This document shows, piece after piece, positions 1 through 11,150 of a stretch of 64,000 nucleotides of DNA. The DNA lies in assembly GCA_032622095.1 (NCBI GenBank), contig CP136064.1, forward strand, positions 277,599,614 through 277,663,613, written 5' to 3'. A model generated the notes under the pieces. The model saw only the letters and a list, made by a program, of their open reading frames with translations. It had not been told where the DNA came from and made no database searches. Both the position numbers and the translations under genes were made by a program. Numbering within the stretch: position 1 is the first letter of the stretch; each line of letters begins with the position of its first letter. The stretch comes from Siphonodentalium dalli (taxonomy: Eukaryota > Mollusca > Scaphopoda > Gadilida > Siphonodentaliidae).

Positions 1-1597
1 ACCCTTCTACCAAGAAGTGTAGAAAACTGTGTTGGTGTGATTGAGATAGATTAATGTGGCGAAGAAACGGATGCTGGTCCAAATAATGCTGAATATGGCA
101 AATCAGAATAAGCTCAGGTACTATTGTTTTGATTCTTGGAAGTCATAATATGACCATTCGGCGCACCAATATACGGTTACGGCCATTATGGGCGCTTACT
201 GGAGAATGGATTTCGAAATGCCACATCGCGATTATTGTGGGTTTTCATCATTCCAGAATGCGACGACCTATGTTGGAACTAATATATGGCTTATGTACCG
301 TTTCGTCCAATCCATACATATTGATATTTGACAAAAAGTTGAAATTAGTATGTGACAATTTCGACTTCTTTTCAATTTCTGGCCGCCAGTTTGGCAGCCA
401 TCTTGGCAGCCATCTTGACTGTGAGAGTTGGCCAAACTCAAATGAATACTTCATATCAATGTTCCATATGAACATATAATTGTGCGTAGAATTCGCGTAA
501 CAATAACGCCCATAGTAAGAAAGTAAAGGAATGTAAGCTTGTTTTCAAATTTCGGACGCAATTTTGGCCGCCATCTTCTATTTGGAAAAACAATTTCCTT
601 CATCAGATGCAAAGTAATTACTTCACCTCAGTATTTCCAACTCAACTGTCAGCATGTGTGGAGTTTTCTCGACAATAATGCCCAATGATGTGAATATGAG
701 GGATTTTCGGTGATTTTTCAAAATTTGTCCGCCATTGTGGGCGCCATTTTGGATTTGGGGTACTTTTATTTGGATGTGATATAGGGACAGTTCTTCGCCT
801 CAGTGTTCCCAACTCACAATAGTAAGCAGATGTGGAGTTGTCGTGACAATAACTCTCACTGATGTTAAAATCGGAGATTTTCGGCGATTTTTCTATTTCT
901 GGTGGCCATTTTGCCCACCATCTTGGATTTGGGTGAATATTCCTCAACTCAGGTATAAGAGGAATCCTAGCTCGAGTATCCACTGCACATATATACGCAT
1001 GGGTTTTTGTATGATAGCAATAACATTCATTGATTCGAAACAGAAATTGCGTTATTAGCGTCGATTTGGCTTTGACAGGATTATACCGGCATTTGGGGAA
1101 AACGTGATATGGGACAAAAATATCCCGCAAGGAATGTATATTATGGTCCCCGTGTATTCGCCAATTACACTTCTAGACGATAAATGTATAAAATCGCGTC
1201 ATGGTGCCAACAATTTCCCACAGAGACAAACGAACGATGTTGAAATGTCCGAAAAATAGCAAATTTTCACATTTTGGCGGCCATCTTGGCCGCCATATTG
1301 GATTTTTTGTGTCGGATTTTTACTAATTTGTAACGTTTGTATATTACCATAACGAATCGAACGGACATCAAGACCGCATGCGACATAATATTTACTATAA
1401 CGGCGATCAAAAAGACCTGGTGCATATAAAAAGAATGGCCGCCATGATGGACGCCATCTTGTCTGGAGTCTCTGCGGCCACTTTTTTTTCTTGTTAACAA
1501 CCGACAAAATTAGAGGAGACATTAAGAAAGAAAATTAGTGGGGTGAAGTTGAGTCCTGGGAGGGTGCAGAGGTCTACCAATATCTCCTGTACTAATA
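1..1597. mobile_element. Right part of TIR element with internal degenerate repeats (family F, copy 1)
   Basis: The segment at about 1437-1551 (ccgccatgatggacgcc, then ttagtggggtgaagttgagtcc) matches the right end of a second copy at 57840-57960. The interior (about 380-1460) is a degenerate tandem array of roughly 170-190-bp units, each carrying a GCCGCCATnTTGG-type block (near 380, 565, 729, 900, 1273 and 1437). No open reading frame looks like a protein. The left end was not identified and may lie outside the window. The right limit of about 1597 is estimated from alignment to copy 2. Confidence 0.6.
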
Positions 1598-1792
1598 TCT
1601 TTAAAACATCTGTATCTTCATGGAGATATGATAACCAGGTATCCTCAATTTTTTTAGTCTAACCCATTAGATTTATTTATACATCTCTATGTAAAACCCA
1701 ATTGTCTTCTTTTTGAACTAATGCTCAGGTTTTGATCCCAATAAAACTTTCTTTTTTTTAATAATAAATAATCGTCAATTCCAACGACGTCG

Positions 1793-1850
1793 TCTGTATA
1801 CGATATAAAAAATGGTAACGTCTGAAGTACGCTCAGTGGTGATTAAATAA
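1793..1850. repeat. Single unit of the 48-bp repeat, 5' flank of a LINE 3' end
   Basis: The unit ataaaaaatggtaacgtc...cgctcagtgg followed by aaataaataaat also occurs four times in tandem at 2393-2580, directly behind the LINE 3' end. The LINE is therefore bracketed by copies of the same sequence, as expected of a target duplication or an insertion into a tandem repeat. Confidence 0.7.
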
Positions 1851-1950
1851 ATAAATTTCTCCTCCGTGGTCGTGACGCATTCGTGCAAGTGATTTTCCCA
1901 CTGAACGGATGTTTTTTGTGTTATTTTGTATCGAATGTATGTTGTGTCAA

Positions 1951-2046
<96 letters not shown>

Positions 2047-2392
2047 TCTCTCTCTCTCACTCTCTCTCTTTCTCTTTCACACTCTCCCCCTCTCTCTCAT
2101 TCTCTCTCATTCTCTTTCATTCCCTTTCTCACCCTTAACTTCCATATTACAATGTAATACCGTATCTCAATCCTAAATAATATTCCAATCAATCAAATCT
2201 ATATATCCCGTCTGCTTTACCCCAAGTGATATTTTTGTCACTTGAGGTAACATTTATTCCACGAGGAGAGGACTTTAAAAAAGCATTTTGCTTGTTGTCC
2301 AATCCTCTTCATAAATCTATATATTTCTACATGTATATTATGTTTATGTCATATGTTTGATTTTTTGAAATAAATATTGTTTACACCAAATA
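1851..2392 (+). mobile_element. 5'-truncated LINE 3' end (same family as 6.2-8.9 kb)
   Basis: This copy starts at ctcctccgtggtcgtgacgc and matches the 3' untranslated region of the LINE at 8388-8945. That includes the internal (CT)n tract (here about 1953-2137), the cttaacttcc...attacaatg segment, the inverted caagtgatatt/gtcacttgagg pair and the terminal aataaatattgtttacacc. No coding part is left, as in typical 5' truncation during target-primed reverse transcription. CT-tract translations such as poly-(SL) are not genes. Confidence 0.8.
1953..2137. repeat. (CT)n microsatellite inside LINE 3'UTR
   Basis: Long CTCTCT tract with scattered interruptions (cctctctc, cactctctc, ctttctcttt). The same position in the sister LINE 3' end (8490-8680) also holds a CT tract, so the microsatellite belongs to the LINE. 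Confidence 0.95.
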
Positions 2393-2580
2393 AATAAATA
2401 TAAAAAATGGTAACGTCTGAAGTACGCTCAGCGGTAAATAAATAAATATAAAAAATGGTAACGTCTGAAGTACGCTCAGCGGTAAATAAATAAATATAAA
2501 AAATGGTAACGTCTGAAGTACGCTCAGCGGTAAATAAATAAATATAAAAAATAGTAACGTCTGAAGTACGCTCAGTAAAT
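2393..2580. repeat. 48-bp tandem repeat, 4 units
   Basis: The unit (taaataaataaatataaaa, then atggtaacgtctgaagtacg, then ctcagcgg) recurs with a 48-bp period; atggtaacg starts at 2407, 2455 and 2503, and a variant (atagtaacg) at 2551. It directly follows the LINE 3' end, and one copy precedes the LINE. Confidence 0.9.
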
Positions 2581-2960
2581 AATTAACTGGGCAGAGTTCG
2601 ATCGGTCCAGAAACAGGCCTATCTGAGCGTATATGAGGTTAAGGTTAAGGTTAAGATTAAGGAAACGGTCGCACGTGAAATTGTACCCACCCATATTGTT
2701 TCCGGGATCAAAGTAGGCCTACATACCAAATTTGAGTCAGATCGGTCAAGCAGTTTTCGAGTCTTACATACATAGATTTATCACATAATTTGCCCATAAA
2801 AGCAGTTTCATAATTATCGATAAGAGACACGTTTAATATCAGCGCGTGCGATGACGTCACATCGTTCTTCAAATGACTTGCGATCGCTGCGGTTTTTATC
2901 GTTGTTTTCGATGGATATTTCGCATTGCTTCGCGTTTATTTGATCATGTGATAAAAAGTA

Positions 2961-3099
2961 TCTCACACTCGTCCTATTTTATACGTAATTTATCAACCTC
3001 GTCCACTAAATTCTATTTGAGCCTCGATAAACCTCGGCTCAAATCGAATTTAGTGAACTCGGTTGATAAATTCCGTATAAAATAGAAACTCATGTGAGA
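2961..3099. repeat. Fold-back sequence, about 65-bp arms
   Basis: The left arm tctcacactcgtcctatttt... returns as ...aaaatagaaactcatgtgaga. The centre is ttgagcctcgataaacctcggctcaa. Arms are imperfect. No ORF is present. It is probably a miniature fold-back element or the remnant of one. Confidence 0.75.
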
Positions 3100-3278
3100 T
3101 CCTCTATATATGCACACACAGATACATACGTCTTTATTGGTATAGGACGAATTAATCGCGATAAACAAAATGACAATCATTCCGACAATGTGAGCCATTA
3201 CTTATAATCCATGTATAAGAATAAGAGGAGTGTTCTCTATTCCCACCAAATTTCCACAGCAGAGGGTTTCGCATCACT

Positions 3279-3678
3279 TTAACCCTTTACCCAACAGAAG
3301 GGCCCTGTGCCAATGCATTCTCTTATATATGCGAGTCGACCATAGGTCGCCTCGCATATATAAGAGAATGCATTGGCTTAACACATTAAAAATTATAAAA
3401 TTGTTAAAGAATGTAAGAAAAAATGGTAAAAAGTGTTAAAAAAAGATTTTTTTTAGGCCAATGCATTCTCTTATATATGCGAGGCGACCTATGGTCGACT
3501 CGCATATATAAGAGAATGCATTGGCACAGGGCATAACTGTAACTATCACAATGTGGTCAAGGAGCCGGTTCCAATGATATACATATTTGTATGGTTCTAT
3601 TGAGACAGACCGAAGATATTTTAGGCTGTTGAAGCTTTATTTTGCCGGTTTTGGCCGGTTTGTTGGGTAAAGGGTTAA
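3279..3678. mobile_element. TTAA-flanked MITE, family A copy 1
   Basis: A 400-bp element with TIR CCCTTTACCCAACA at both ends and TTAA duplicated outside (3279-3282 and 3675-3678). TTAA targets and CCC-initial TIRs are the signature of piggyBac-type transposons. It contains two long hairpins, 3309-3377 and 3457-3525, each made of ccaatgcattctcttatata and its complement around a gtcgaccataggtcgc-type loop. It does not encode a transposase. Confidence 0.85.
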
Positions 3679-3884
3679 CCTCGGCAACGCCGGGCAACCC
3701 TGCTAGTCTTATCCGAAAAACGCCCAGTTATCATTTCTCCGTTCAAATCAGAAAGTTTGTATCGCATTGGTTTAGAATCGGGGGTTATATAATTAATCTT
3801 AAACAATTCGTATGTATATGGTTCAATGAAGCCTTTCTCGAATATCCCCTTAATTCTGGTAATTCTAACAACTTGGTCACCACT

Positions 3885-4313
3885 GGTCCTGCTAATGTGC
3901 TATGATGCGGTTGGGTCCTGTTGAATTGATATGATGCCGTTATATTGTTTTAATTTGTCTTTTTCGCGCTTCTCCGATAATATGAACATATACAAGAAAA
4001 GCAATTCAAAACATTAAAAAACATAGTTATTCCGAAATATTCTTAATACTGTTGTAGTAATTGTTGAAAACCGACTATAATCAAGATAGTTATTCACGTC
4101 ATTTTAGAAACACCAGTTCAAAAATATATATGTTCTTGGATATTTCATACAACACTGTGTTTTTTTTTATAAAATGGCTCGGATTAGCCAAACACTGCGA
4201 AAATGACAACTTTAGAAAAAATAACGGTACTTTTTCGTAACGGCATCAGTTTTCCCTACCCGCATTATAGCAAATCAACAGGACCAACCGCATCATAGCA
4301 TATTAGCAGGACC
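3885..4313. mobile_element. TIR element (MITE), about 430 bp
   Basis: Ends are inverted copies of about 60 bp: ggtcctgctaatgtgctatg on the left and, reverse-complemented, ggtcctgctaatatgctatg on the right, both continuing into a gatgcggttgg segment. The interior is AT-rich with no gene. A clear target duplication was not found. Confidence 0.75.
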
Positions 4314-4534
4314 ATTTGACCAGGGGTGCATTATCTGGATCGGCAACTGTTCGGTGTTTCATCTTTAGAGAGTCGGTGAACCGCGACTGTCCTTACCGTG
4401 TTAAATAGTCTGCATTCGCTGGTTTCATACCAGTTGCTGTGTGGATCCGATAGTTATAAGGGTGTATTCATTTCGGCAAAACGGTAATGTATCTTTTTAC
4501 CTAGTTTCCCAGAAATTCTTCTTTTTTTTACAGT

Positions 4535-5050
4535 TTAGTTTTGATTGTTCACTGAACGGGCTTCTACGATTACAGCTTTGGTTTCCACATTGTAAGACCA
4601 ATATAAGTTAATTCGCTTCTTTTCCAAAAATGCTTTAATTTGATTCGAGATGAAATCAGATCCCAGATCGGTAAAAATAAATTTTGGAAAACTCTTTTTT
4701 ATCGAAAATCTGTTCTTAGCCGCTAATAACAATCTGAGATTGTTAGTTTATCAGAGGAATAGCTGGGGATAGCATGAAAATACATCGATGGAAAACAACA
4801 AGTACTTGTAATCTTCATTATCGGAACTCAAACGACGCATGTCTGTCAAATCGCATTCCCATATATGGTTCAAATGGCTGTATATGCTTATTCTCACTTT
4901 GCCGACGAGCCTGCAGAAATATGGTCGGAAAAGTTTGAGCGTCGTCCCTATAGGAATCAGGGAGCTAAATGTGTTCCAGAGTCGGGGAGCGAGTACACCG
5001 TGGAATGCTAAAGGTGAAGGTAACTGAAGAATGACCTTCAACTGATTCAT
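4535..5050 (-). pseudogene. Integrase fragment, Polinton/adintovirus (retroviral-like) type, broken
   Basis: Two minus-strand reading frames (4751-5050 and 4535-4732) carry pieces of a DDE integrase core of the kind found in Polintons/Mavericks and adintoviruses. The upstream frame has WECDLTDMRRL followed by YKYLLFSIDVFS, with the first catalytic Asp. The downstream frame has FIFTDLGSDF with the second Asp, and KAVIVEA with the Glu. A stop and a frame change separate them. No capsid, protease or polymerase gene was seen next to it, so it is a lone remnant. Retroviral integrase is the alternative, but the DLTDM and KAVIVE contexts fit Polinton-type enzymes better. Confidence 0.65.
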
Positions 5051-5496
5051 GTGACACGTTATTAAAGGATGACATCGTGTTTATTTGATTTGTACATCAT
5101 ATCTACATAATTTTTCCAGACCAAATTTTGCTGTGGAATACCCCTGTCGTACACTTGGGGATTTATTTTAAAAAGTAAACACATGACCTATGATTTTTCT
5201 TGCATTTTCGTGATCAACTGATGTCAATCTAGCTGGGTAAACACCACTGGAATAGCCTGTAGGCTTCAATCCAGTGAATTCGGTCGAAACGTTAACACTG
5301 TCGCCTTTGGGACATATATATATAATTAAATAACAGTTTGCTCCCGTTGCACTGTTGTTTTAGCATGCCGCCTGAATTCGTTTCAAATGAGTCGTCAGAT
5401 GAGTGATTTTCATGTTCACTCAGTGAAATAGTAGTAAACTGTTGTTTTGTAACGGGATTTTTGGGGATCGGTCACTCACAATATCTAGTCCATTAT

Positions 5497-5750
5497 TCTG
5501 GAACCGTCTGCCAGATAACTGATCCATTTATACCATTTGATGAATTTAAATCTGGACTAAATAATCATTTATTTGAAAGAGATTTTAAGCACTTAAAAAA
5601 TAACTCTAAAGATAAATGTAAATAGTTTGGAAATAAGGACAATATTTATTTATCTGTGCAAGTAGCAGCTCACATGCATGTACGTATTTATTGTAAAACC
5701 CTTGGGCACAATTTTGTGGAAACCTGGCTCTAAACTATATTATTATTTTA
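5497..5750 (+). pseudogene. LINE fragment: end of reverse transcriptase ORF plus 3'UTR
   Basis: Translation at 5497-5622 gives FWNRLPDN and then FKSGLNNHLFERDFK, the usual C-terminal tail of metazoan non-LTR reverse transcriptase ORFs, followed by a stop and an AT-rich 3' region. One stop interrupts it. Nothing of the catalytic domain is retained here. Confidence 0.6.
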
Positions 5751-5814
5751 TTAACAACATGTCAGTAAACATTTAGTTAAAATAATAAAATAACAGATTC
5801 CCATTGCAGGTGCA

Positions 5815-5850
5815 CAACCCTAACCCTTAACCCTAATCCTAAACCTATAT
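5815..5850. repeat. Short degenerate telomere-like repeat
   Basis: Reads as about five CCCTAA/CCCTTAA-like units (accctaacccttaaccctaa and continuing). Metazoan telomeres are (TTAGGG)n. It is only 35 bp and imperfect, so it may be chance or a scar. Confidence 0.4.
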
Positions 5851-6249
5851 ATTGACCGAAAAATGTATGAATAAAAGCGCCGACAAAATTATGCATGTTG
5901 CGAAAATGTTCCAGGTGGGCAAAGGGGAATAACTCCACACAAAAAAGTCTGACAGACGTCATAATCGCAGGTGCACAGGTTCCCATGGTACTAAATATTT
6001 GTGCCAAGTTGAAAAAAACATCAACACAAAGAACGACATAGATTGTTCTGCAAAGATTCAAAACGATCATCTAGCTGATTCCGACCAGATACGACAAGTG
6101 CGTTTTCTTATTATTACCTGTATACTGCAGGTATCATACACATTCTTATAAAGAGCGTACATTCTTCGGAAAAAAAACAAAAACGCCAGACCATAAAGAG
6201 CGTTCCAATTGATAATATTGATTATTCTGTCTTTGATAGAGTACAGAAA

Positions 6250-8950
6250 GCTTCAAGGTATCATGGCAGTATCAACACCAACATATCCAAACATGATCCA
6301 CCACATTAAGAATGAGCAGGCATATACACAGCATCGACCATACTGCAACTTACTGGCGGCGGCAGGGTTCAATCACCCCCTCTTTTAAGCAACAACTGTT
6401 ATTTAGTTTTCCCTTCAGAAAAGGCACATGCGTTGAATGATTATTTTTGTGAAATATCTAAAGTTGGTGATAATTTGTGCAATACTCACTTGAGCTCTAC
6501 AATTCAATATACAGAAACTGATCCTGAACTAGCGGTCGTAAAAATCACATCAGTCGACGTTTTAACGCTCTTAAAAAGTTGAAAGTGTCCAAAGCCTGTG
6601 GTCCTGATAATATTAGCCCACGTATGCTAAAACAGTGTGCTTCGTCTCTTTCTGAACCACTTTCCCATTTCTTTAACATTTTCACAGACAAGAGTTACTA
6701 TCCGCATGGATGGAAAAAATCCAATGTGATCCAATGGTGACCCAATCGTAATAGCGAACTACCGCCCTATCTCACTTCTGAGCTGTATATCTAAAACTTA
6801 TAAGTTACTTTCTGTTTACCAATCTGGATTCAAAAAAGGTGACTCTACAGTATATCAGCTTACTGACATAATGACTATATTAGCAGATCTCTGGACGAAG
6901 GTAAATAAATTCTATGTATTTTTTGTGACATAAGCAAAGCCTTTGACAAGGTTTGGCACAAAGGTCTCCTGTTTAAGCTTATGAAACTTGGAATAAAGGG
7001 TAAAGTATATGAACTAATTTCATCTTATTTTGAATGTCGTCAACAGAGAGTTATAATCGATAATGCTAGTTCTGATTGGCAAAATGTTTCCGCAGGTCTG
7101 CCTCAAGGGCAATATTATAGGCCCATTGTTATTCCTAATTTACATTAACGACATAACCGAAAATATCACGTGCAACATACGTCTATTTGCTGACGATACA
7201 TCAATATATCTATGTGTCGAGAACCCTGTTTTAGCAGCTGAAATAATTAATAGAGACATTGCCACTATTGTCGAATTCTCCCAAAAATAGCTTGTAAAAT
7301 TTAATCCCCTCAAAACTGTAGCTTTAATGATATCGAAGAAATCTACAAATATAGTTCACCCACCCCTAATCATGGCTCATTCTCACATAACTGAAGTAGA
7401 AAATCACAAACTTCTTGGTCTCACTTTTGACAACATTGGTTCATTGGAAACTCACATACGTAACATAACGGATAGGGCATGGAAAAAGGTAAATATGATT
7501 AGGAAGCACAAATTCAGACTGAGCAGAAAGACCCTTGAAAATATATATATCTTGCTTTTGTTAGACCCACCCTTGAATATGCATCACCAGTATGGGATAA
7601 CATACCAAAATATATGAGCGATTATATCGAAGATATTCAGTATGAAATGGCACGAATAGTCAATGGGGCCACGAGAAGTACCAGTGATCGCAACATACTA
7701 TTAGAAACCGGTTGGGAAACAATTGCCTCACGTAGAACAAAACAGAAAATGATACAATTTTTCAAAATGACTAGTAACCAAGCTCCGTCTTATCTATCAA
7801 ACATGATTCCTCCCGATTCCACTTCATCTGGTTACAATTTTAGACATGTTAGTATCCACCAGCCTGGCAGCAACAGAGACATTTAAATGAATACTTTTCT
7901 GCCTTCGGCTACACGAGCATGGAATAGTTTATCGAATTCAATAAAATCGTCAAACACACTCGAAGAATTTAAGCGTAAACTAAACATTGACCGTGCGAAA
8001 ATTGCAAATTTTTATCTCCAGTGTTATTCCAGGAAAGCCCAAATATATCATACTCGTATTAGATTAGGTTGCAGCAACCTGAACCGTGACCTTGTTATTA
8101 ATCACTTGAAAGAATCACCACTGTGTCAATGCGGTAGTTTTGAAATTGAATCAGCTTACCATTTCTTCTTCCGATGCCCTCTTTACCCCAGAATTAGATC
8201 AGAACTTCTAAATAACTTACCCGTAAGTATGATAACAACCGATTTTCTATTGTACGGATCTCACGAACTTCCAAACAAATTAAATTCCGAAATATTCTTG
8301 GTGGTACAGAAGTTTATTTTAGATAGTGGCCGTTTCTAATAGATCACTTCAGGTGACGCGGCTAGATTCCATTTGCATTAACCGCTTTTTCTCCTCCGTG
8401 GTCGTGGCGCATTCGTGCAAGTGATTCCCCCACTGAACGGATGTTGTTGTGTTATTTTGTATCGAATGTATGTTGTATCAAACTTCCCTTCCCTCCCCCC
8501 TCTCTCTCTCTTTCTCTCTCTCTCACTCACTCTCTCTCTCTCCCTCTCTCTTTCGCGCTCCCTCTCTCTCTCTCTCTCTCTCTCCCTCTCGCTCTCTCAC
8601 TCCCTCTCTCTCTCTCACTCACTCTCTCTCCCTCTCTCTTTCACGCTCTCGCTCTCTCTCCCTCTCTCTCTATCTCTCTCACCCTTAACTTCCGTATTAC
8701 AATGTTATACCTATATCTCAATCCTAAACATGTAATAACATTCCAATCAAACAAAACTATATATCCCGTCTGCTTTACCTCAAGTGATATTTCTGTCACT
8801 TGAGGTAACATTTATTCCACGAGGAGAGGACTCTTAAAAAGCATTTTGCTTGTTGTCCAATCCTCTTCATAAATCTCTTTGTATCTACATGTATATTGTG
8901 TCTGTGTTATATGTTTGATTTTTTGAAATAAATATCGTTTACACCAATCA
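6250..8950 (+). pseudogene. Non-LTR retrotransposon (LINE) with broken ORF2, 3' end intact
   Basis: Frames between 6430 and 8339 carry reverse transcriptase motifs in order: FNIFTDKS and KACGPDNISPRML (about 6580-6700), CDISKAFDKVWHKGL (about 6925), GLPQG and [10 protein letters not shown] (about 7095-7160), and FADDTSIYL (7180-7215), the catalytic F/YxDD box. Next come HKLLGLTFDN (about 7410) and a C-terminal region (7887-8339) with a Cys-His cluster CQCGSFEIESAYHFFFRCPLY. There are at least six frameshifts or stops, so it cannot make protein. From 8340 the 3'UTR matches 1851-2392. It resembles Jockey/CR1-like LINEs of invertebrates; the exact clade was not determined. Confidence 0.85.
8490..8690. 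repeat. (CT)n microsatellite in LINE 3'UTR
   Basis: Interrupted CT tract (ctctctctctttcgcgctcc and similar) at the same place in the 3'UTR as the tract at 1953-2137. Confidence 0.95.
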
Positions 8951-9164
8951 CAGAGGAGAAAATATCGGGCGGTGAACGCGTCTCTTCGACATTTCAAGAG
9001 AGTATTCAGTGAGAACCAGATTGTCATCCTAGAATAATTGGATTATATCGCTGAATTAGTTCGCCATTGAGCTTTTTGTTAAACTATTGTCGTTATTTGT
9101 TATGTCTGTTATCTCCTTTTATATATTTTATAAACTAGTTTGCATAAATAAATAAATAAAACAT
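8951..9164 (+). other. Possible LINE/SINE 3' tail ending in (AAAT)n
   Basis: A gene-free stretch ending in cataaataaataaataaaac. The ending resembles the short simple-repeat tails of LINEs in this window. No coding remnant was found, so the origin is uncertain. Confidence 0.3.
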
Positions 9165-9264
9165 GACAGATTATTTCCTAACGTCAACATTGAATCAGCG
9201 CCAAAGTTTCAAAACCCCAAATGTGACAAATCATTAAAACCCCAAAAACAAAGAGGACAAACCA

Positions 9265-9664
9265 TTAACCCTTTACCCAACAAACCGGCCATAACCGGCC
9301 AAATAAAGCTTCAACAGCCTAAAATATCTTCGGTCTGTCTCAATAGAACCATACAAATATGGATATCATTGGAACCGGCTCCTTGACCACATTGTGATAG
9401 TTACAGTTATGCCCTGTGCCAATGCATTCTCTTATATATGCGAGTCGACCATAGGTCGCCTCGCATATATAAGAGAATGCATTGGCCTAAAAAAAATCTT
9501 TTTTTAACACTTTTTACCATTTTTTCTTACATTCTTTAACAATTTTATAATTTTTAATATGTTAAGCCAATGCATTCTCTTATATATGCGAGGCGACCTA
9601 TGGTCGACTCGCATATATAAGAGAATGCATTGGCACAGGGCCGTTCTGTTGGGTAAAGGGTTAA
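9265..9664. mobile_element. TTAA-flanked MITE, family A copy 2
   Basis: Same 400-bp length, TIR CCCTTTACCCAACA and TTAA flanks (9265-9268, 9661-9664) as copy 1, but in the opposite orientation. Hairpins are at about 9417-9485 and 9569-9635. Near-identity to copy 1 suggests recent spread. Confidence 0.9.
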
Positions 9665-9884
9665 AACTCCAAAGGAAATGAGGAATAGAGGCTATAAGCG
9701 GCAAACGATTGAACTAAGGGTTTATCGACACCTCGTGCTGGTACCCCCGGAAACAACAGCCGTCGGCAGATTGAGATGCTCCCGGTTCAAATGTGCGGCT
9801 TTGGTAACCTGTCTGTTTTCTCGCGCTTTTGTGAACCGTAAATACATCCTGATTTTAAAAAATGCCATATTTCACGTGAGTTCG

Positions 9885-11150
9885 AACAGGGCCCAAATTT
9901 ATTGTTCGACAGACTAGAACTTATATACAACAAATGTTTACAACACGGCTACTTCCCCAAATCGTGGAAATCCGCTATTGGGGTTATAATTCCAAACCTG
10001 GCATAGACCACAAAATAGCTACCAATTTTAGACCCATCAGCTTACTTCAATGTTTGGGAAAACTTTTCGAACGAATCATCATCACTAGAATATTAGCCCA
10101 TTTAGAGAACCAAAGCTTTTTCAATAAATTTCAACGTGCATATCGTAAAGGCAAAGAGGGAACCGAACATATTTACATGATAGTAGAAGATATGCGCACA
10201 GCAATGGGTCGGTGCTGGGAAGAGCCGCCATATTCTTGGATGTAGAAAAGTATGGCACCACCGCCTTCGAAACAAACTAAAAACAACTACCGACATCCCC
10301 TCTAAATTGTTAAGACTTATCTCCTCATTTCTCATGCAAAGATCTATCAAAGTAAGGGTCAGGGAAGAAATTTCAGACAGAGTCAACCTTAAAGCTGGTA
10401 CGCCCCAGGGGTCCGTCATAAGTCCGTTACTTTTCTTAATATACGTCAACGACATACCCAACAATCCACTACACAACATACAAATATCACAATTCGCCGA
10501 TGACCTGGGCCTTTGGACCACAGGGGGGAACCCCAAAACGCTGGAATTCAGATTACAAAAACAACTTAATGACCTGGAAGGGTGGTGTTCCAAATGGCGT
10601 ATCAAACTGAACGCCAAAAAACGCAATTAATCCTATTTAGCAGAAAACATACCAAATACAAACTTAATTTGTCCATCTACGGGGAAACTTTCGAACAAAC
10701 CCAGGAGGCAACTCTCCTGTGCATTACTCTTGACAAAAAACTATCTTTCCATACTCACATTAAAAACATTTCAACCAGGGCCTACCAAAGAATTGGGCTA
10801 TTAAGGATGCTCAGGGGCACATCATGGGGACTCAATCCAGAACCCTGATTAAGCTATATAAGCAATTTATACGACCAATCATGGGATATGGGGCCATTAT
10901 AACAGCTGACCTACCCAAATCTACACTCAATAAACTCCAAGTAATACAAAATAAAACATTAATAATGGCACTCCAAGAAAACACACGAACCCCCATTAGG
11001 GCATTACATAACACAGCCAACATACCTTCATTCCACGTTAGATTACAAACACTAGCTGCAAACAGTCTGATAAGACTACAAGGCAGCACCCTAATCGAAG
11101 AACTAGAACTCAGACAAACACTACTGACCAAAGACAAAACATAAAAACCA
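9885..11150 (+). pseudogene. LINE ORF2 reverse transcriptase, frameshifted (second family)
   Basis: Reverse transcriptase motifs appear in order over three to four frames. NFRPISLLQCLGKLFERII is at about 10024-10080, followed by FNKFQRAYRKG. Then come GTPQGSVISPLLFLIYVNDI (10399-10458) and FADDLGLW (10495-10520) with the catalytic Asp pair. LNAKKTQLILFSR follows at about 10610-10645, and a thumb/C-terminal region LYKQFIRPIMGYG at about 10850-10890. Breaks near 10245, 10625 and 10845 make it a pseudogene. The 5' part (endonuclease) is missing. The motifs differ clearly from the 6.2-8.9 kb LINE, so this is another Jockey-like family. Confidence 0.85.

Noticed and set aside
1883-2176. Long open frames made of Ser-Leu repeats
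   Set aside because: They are translations of a (CT)n microsatellite in a LINE 3'UTR in all three frames. No gene.
3309-3525. Recurrent peptide CQCILLYMRVDHRSPRIYKR seen in many ORFs
   Set aside because: It is the translation of the MITE hairpin core on either strand, not a conserved protein.
5225-5310. Possible hammerhead ribozyme (ggtcgaaacgttaac resembles the GAAAC part)
   Set aside because: The obligatory CUGAUGA core box was not found at the right distance, so the fold cannot be supported.
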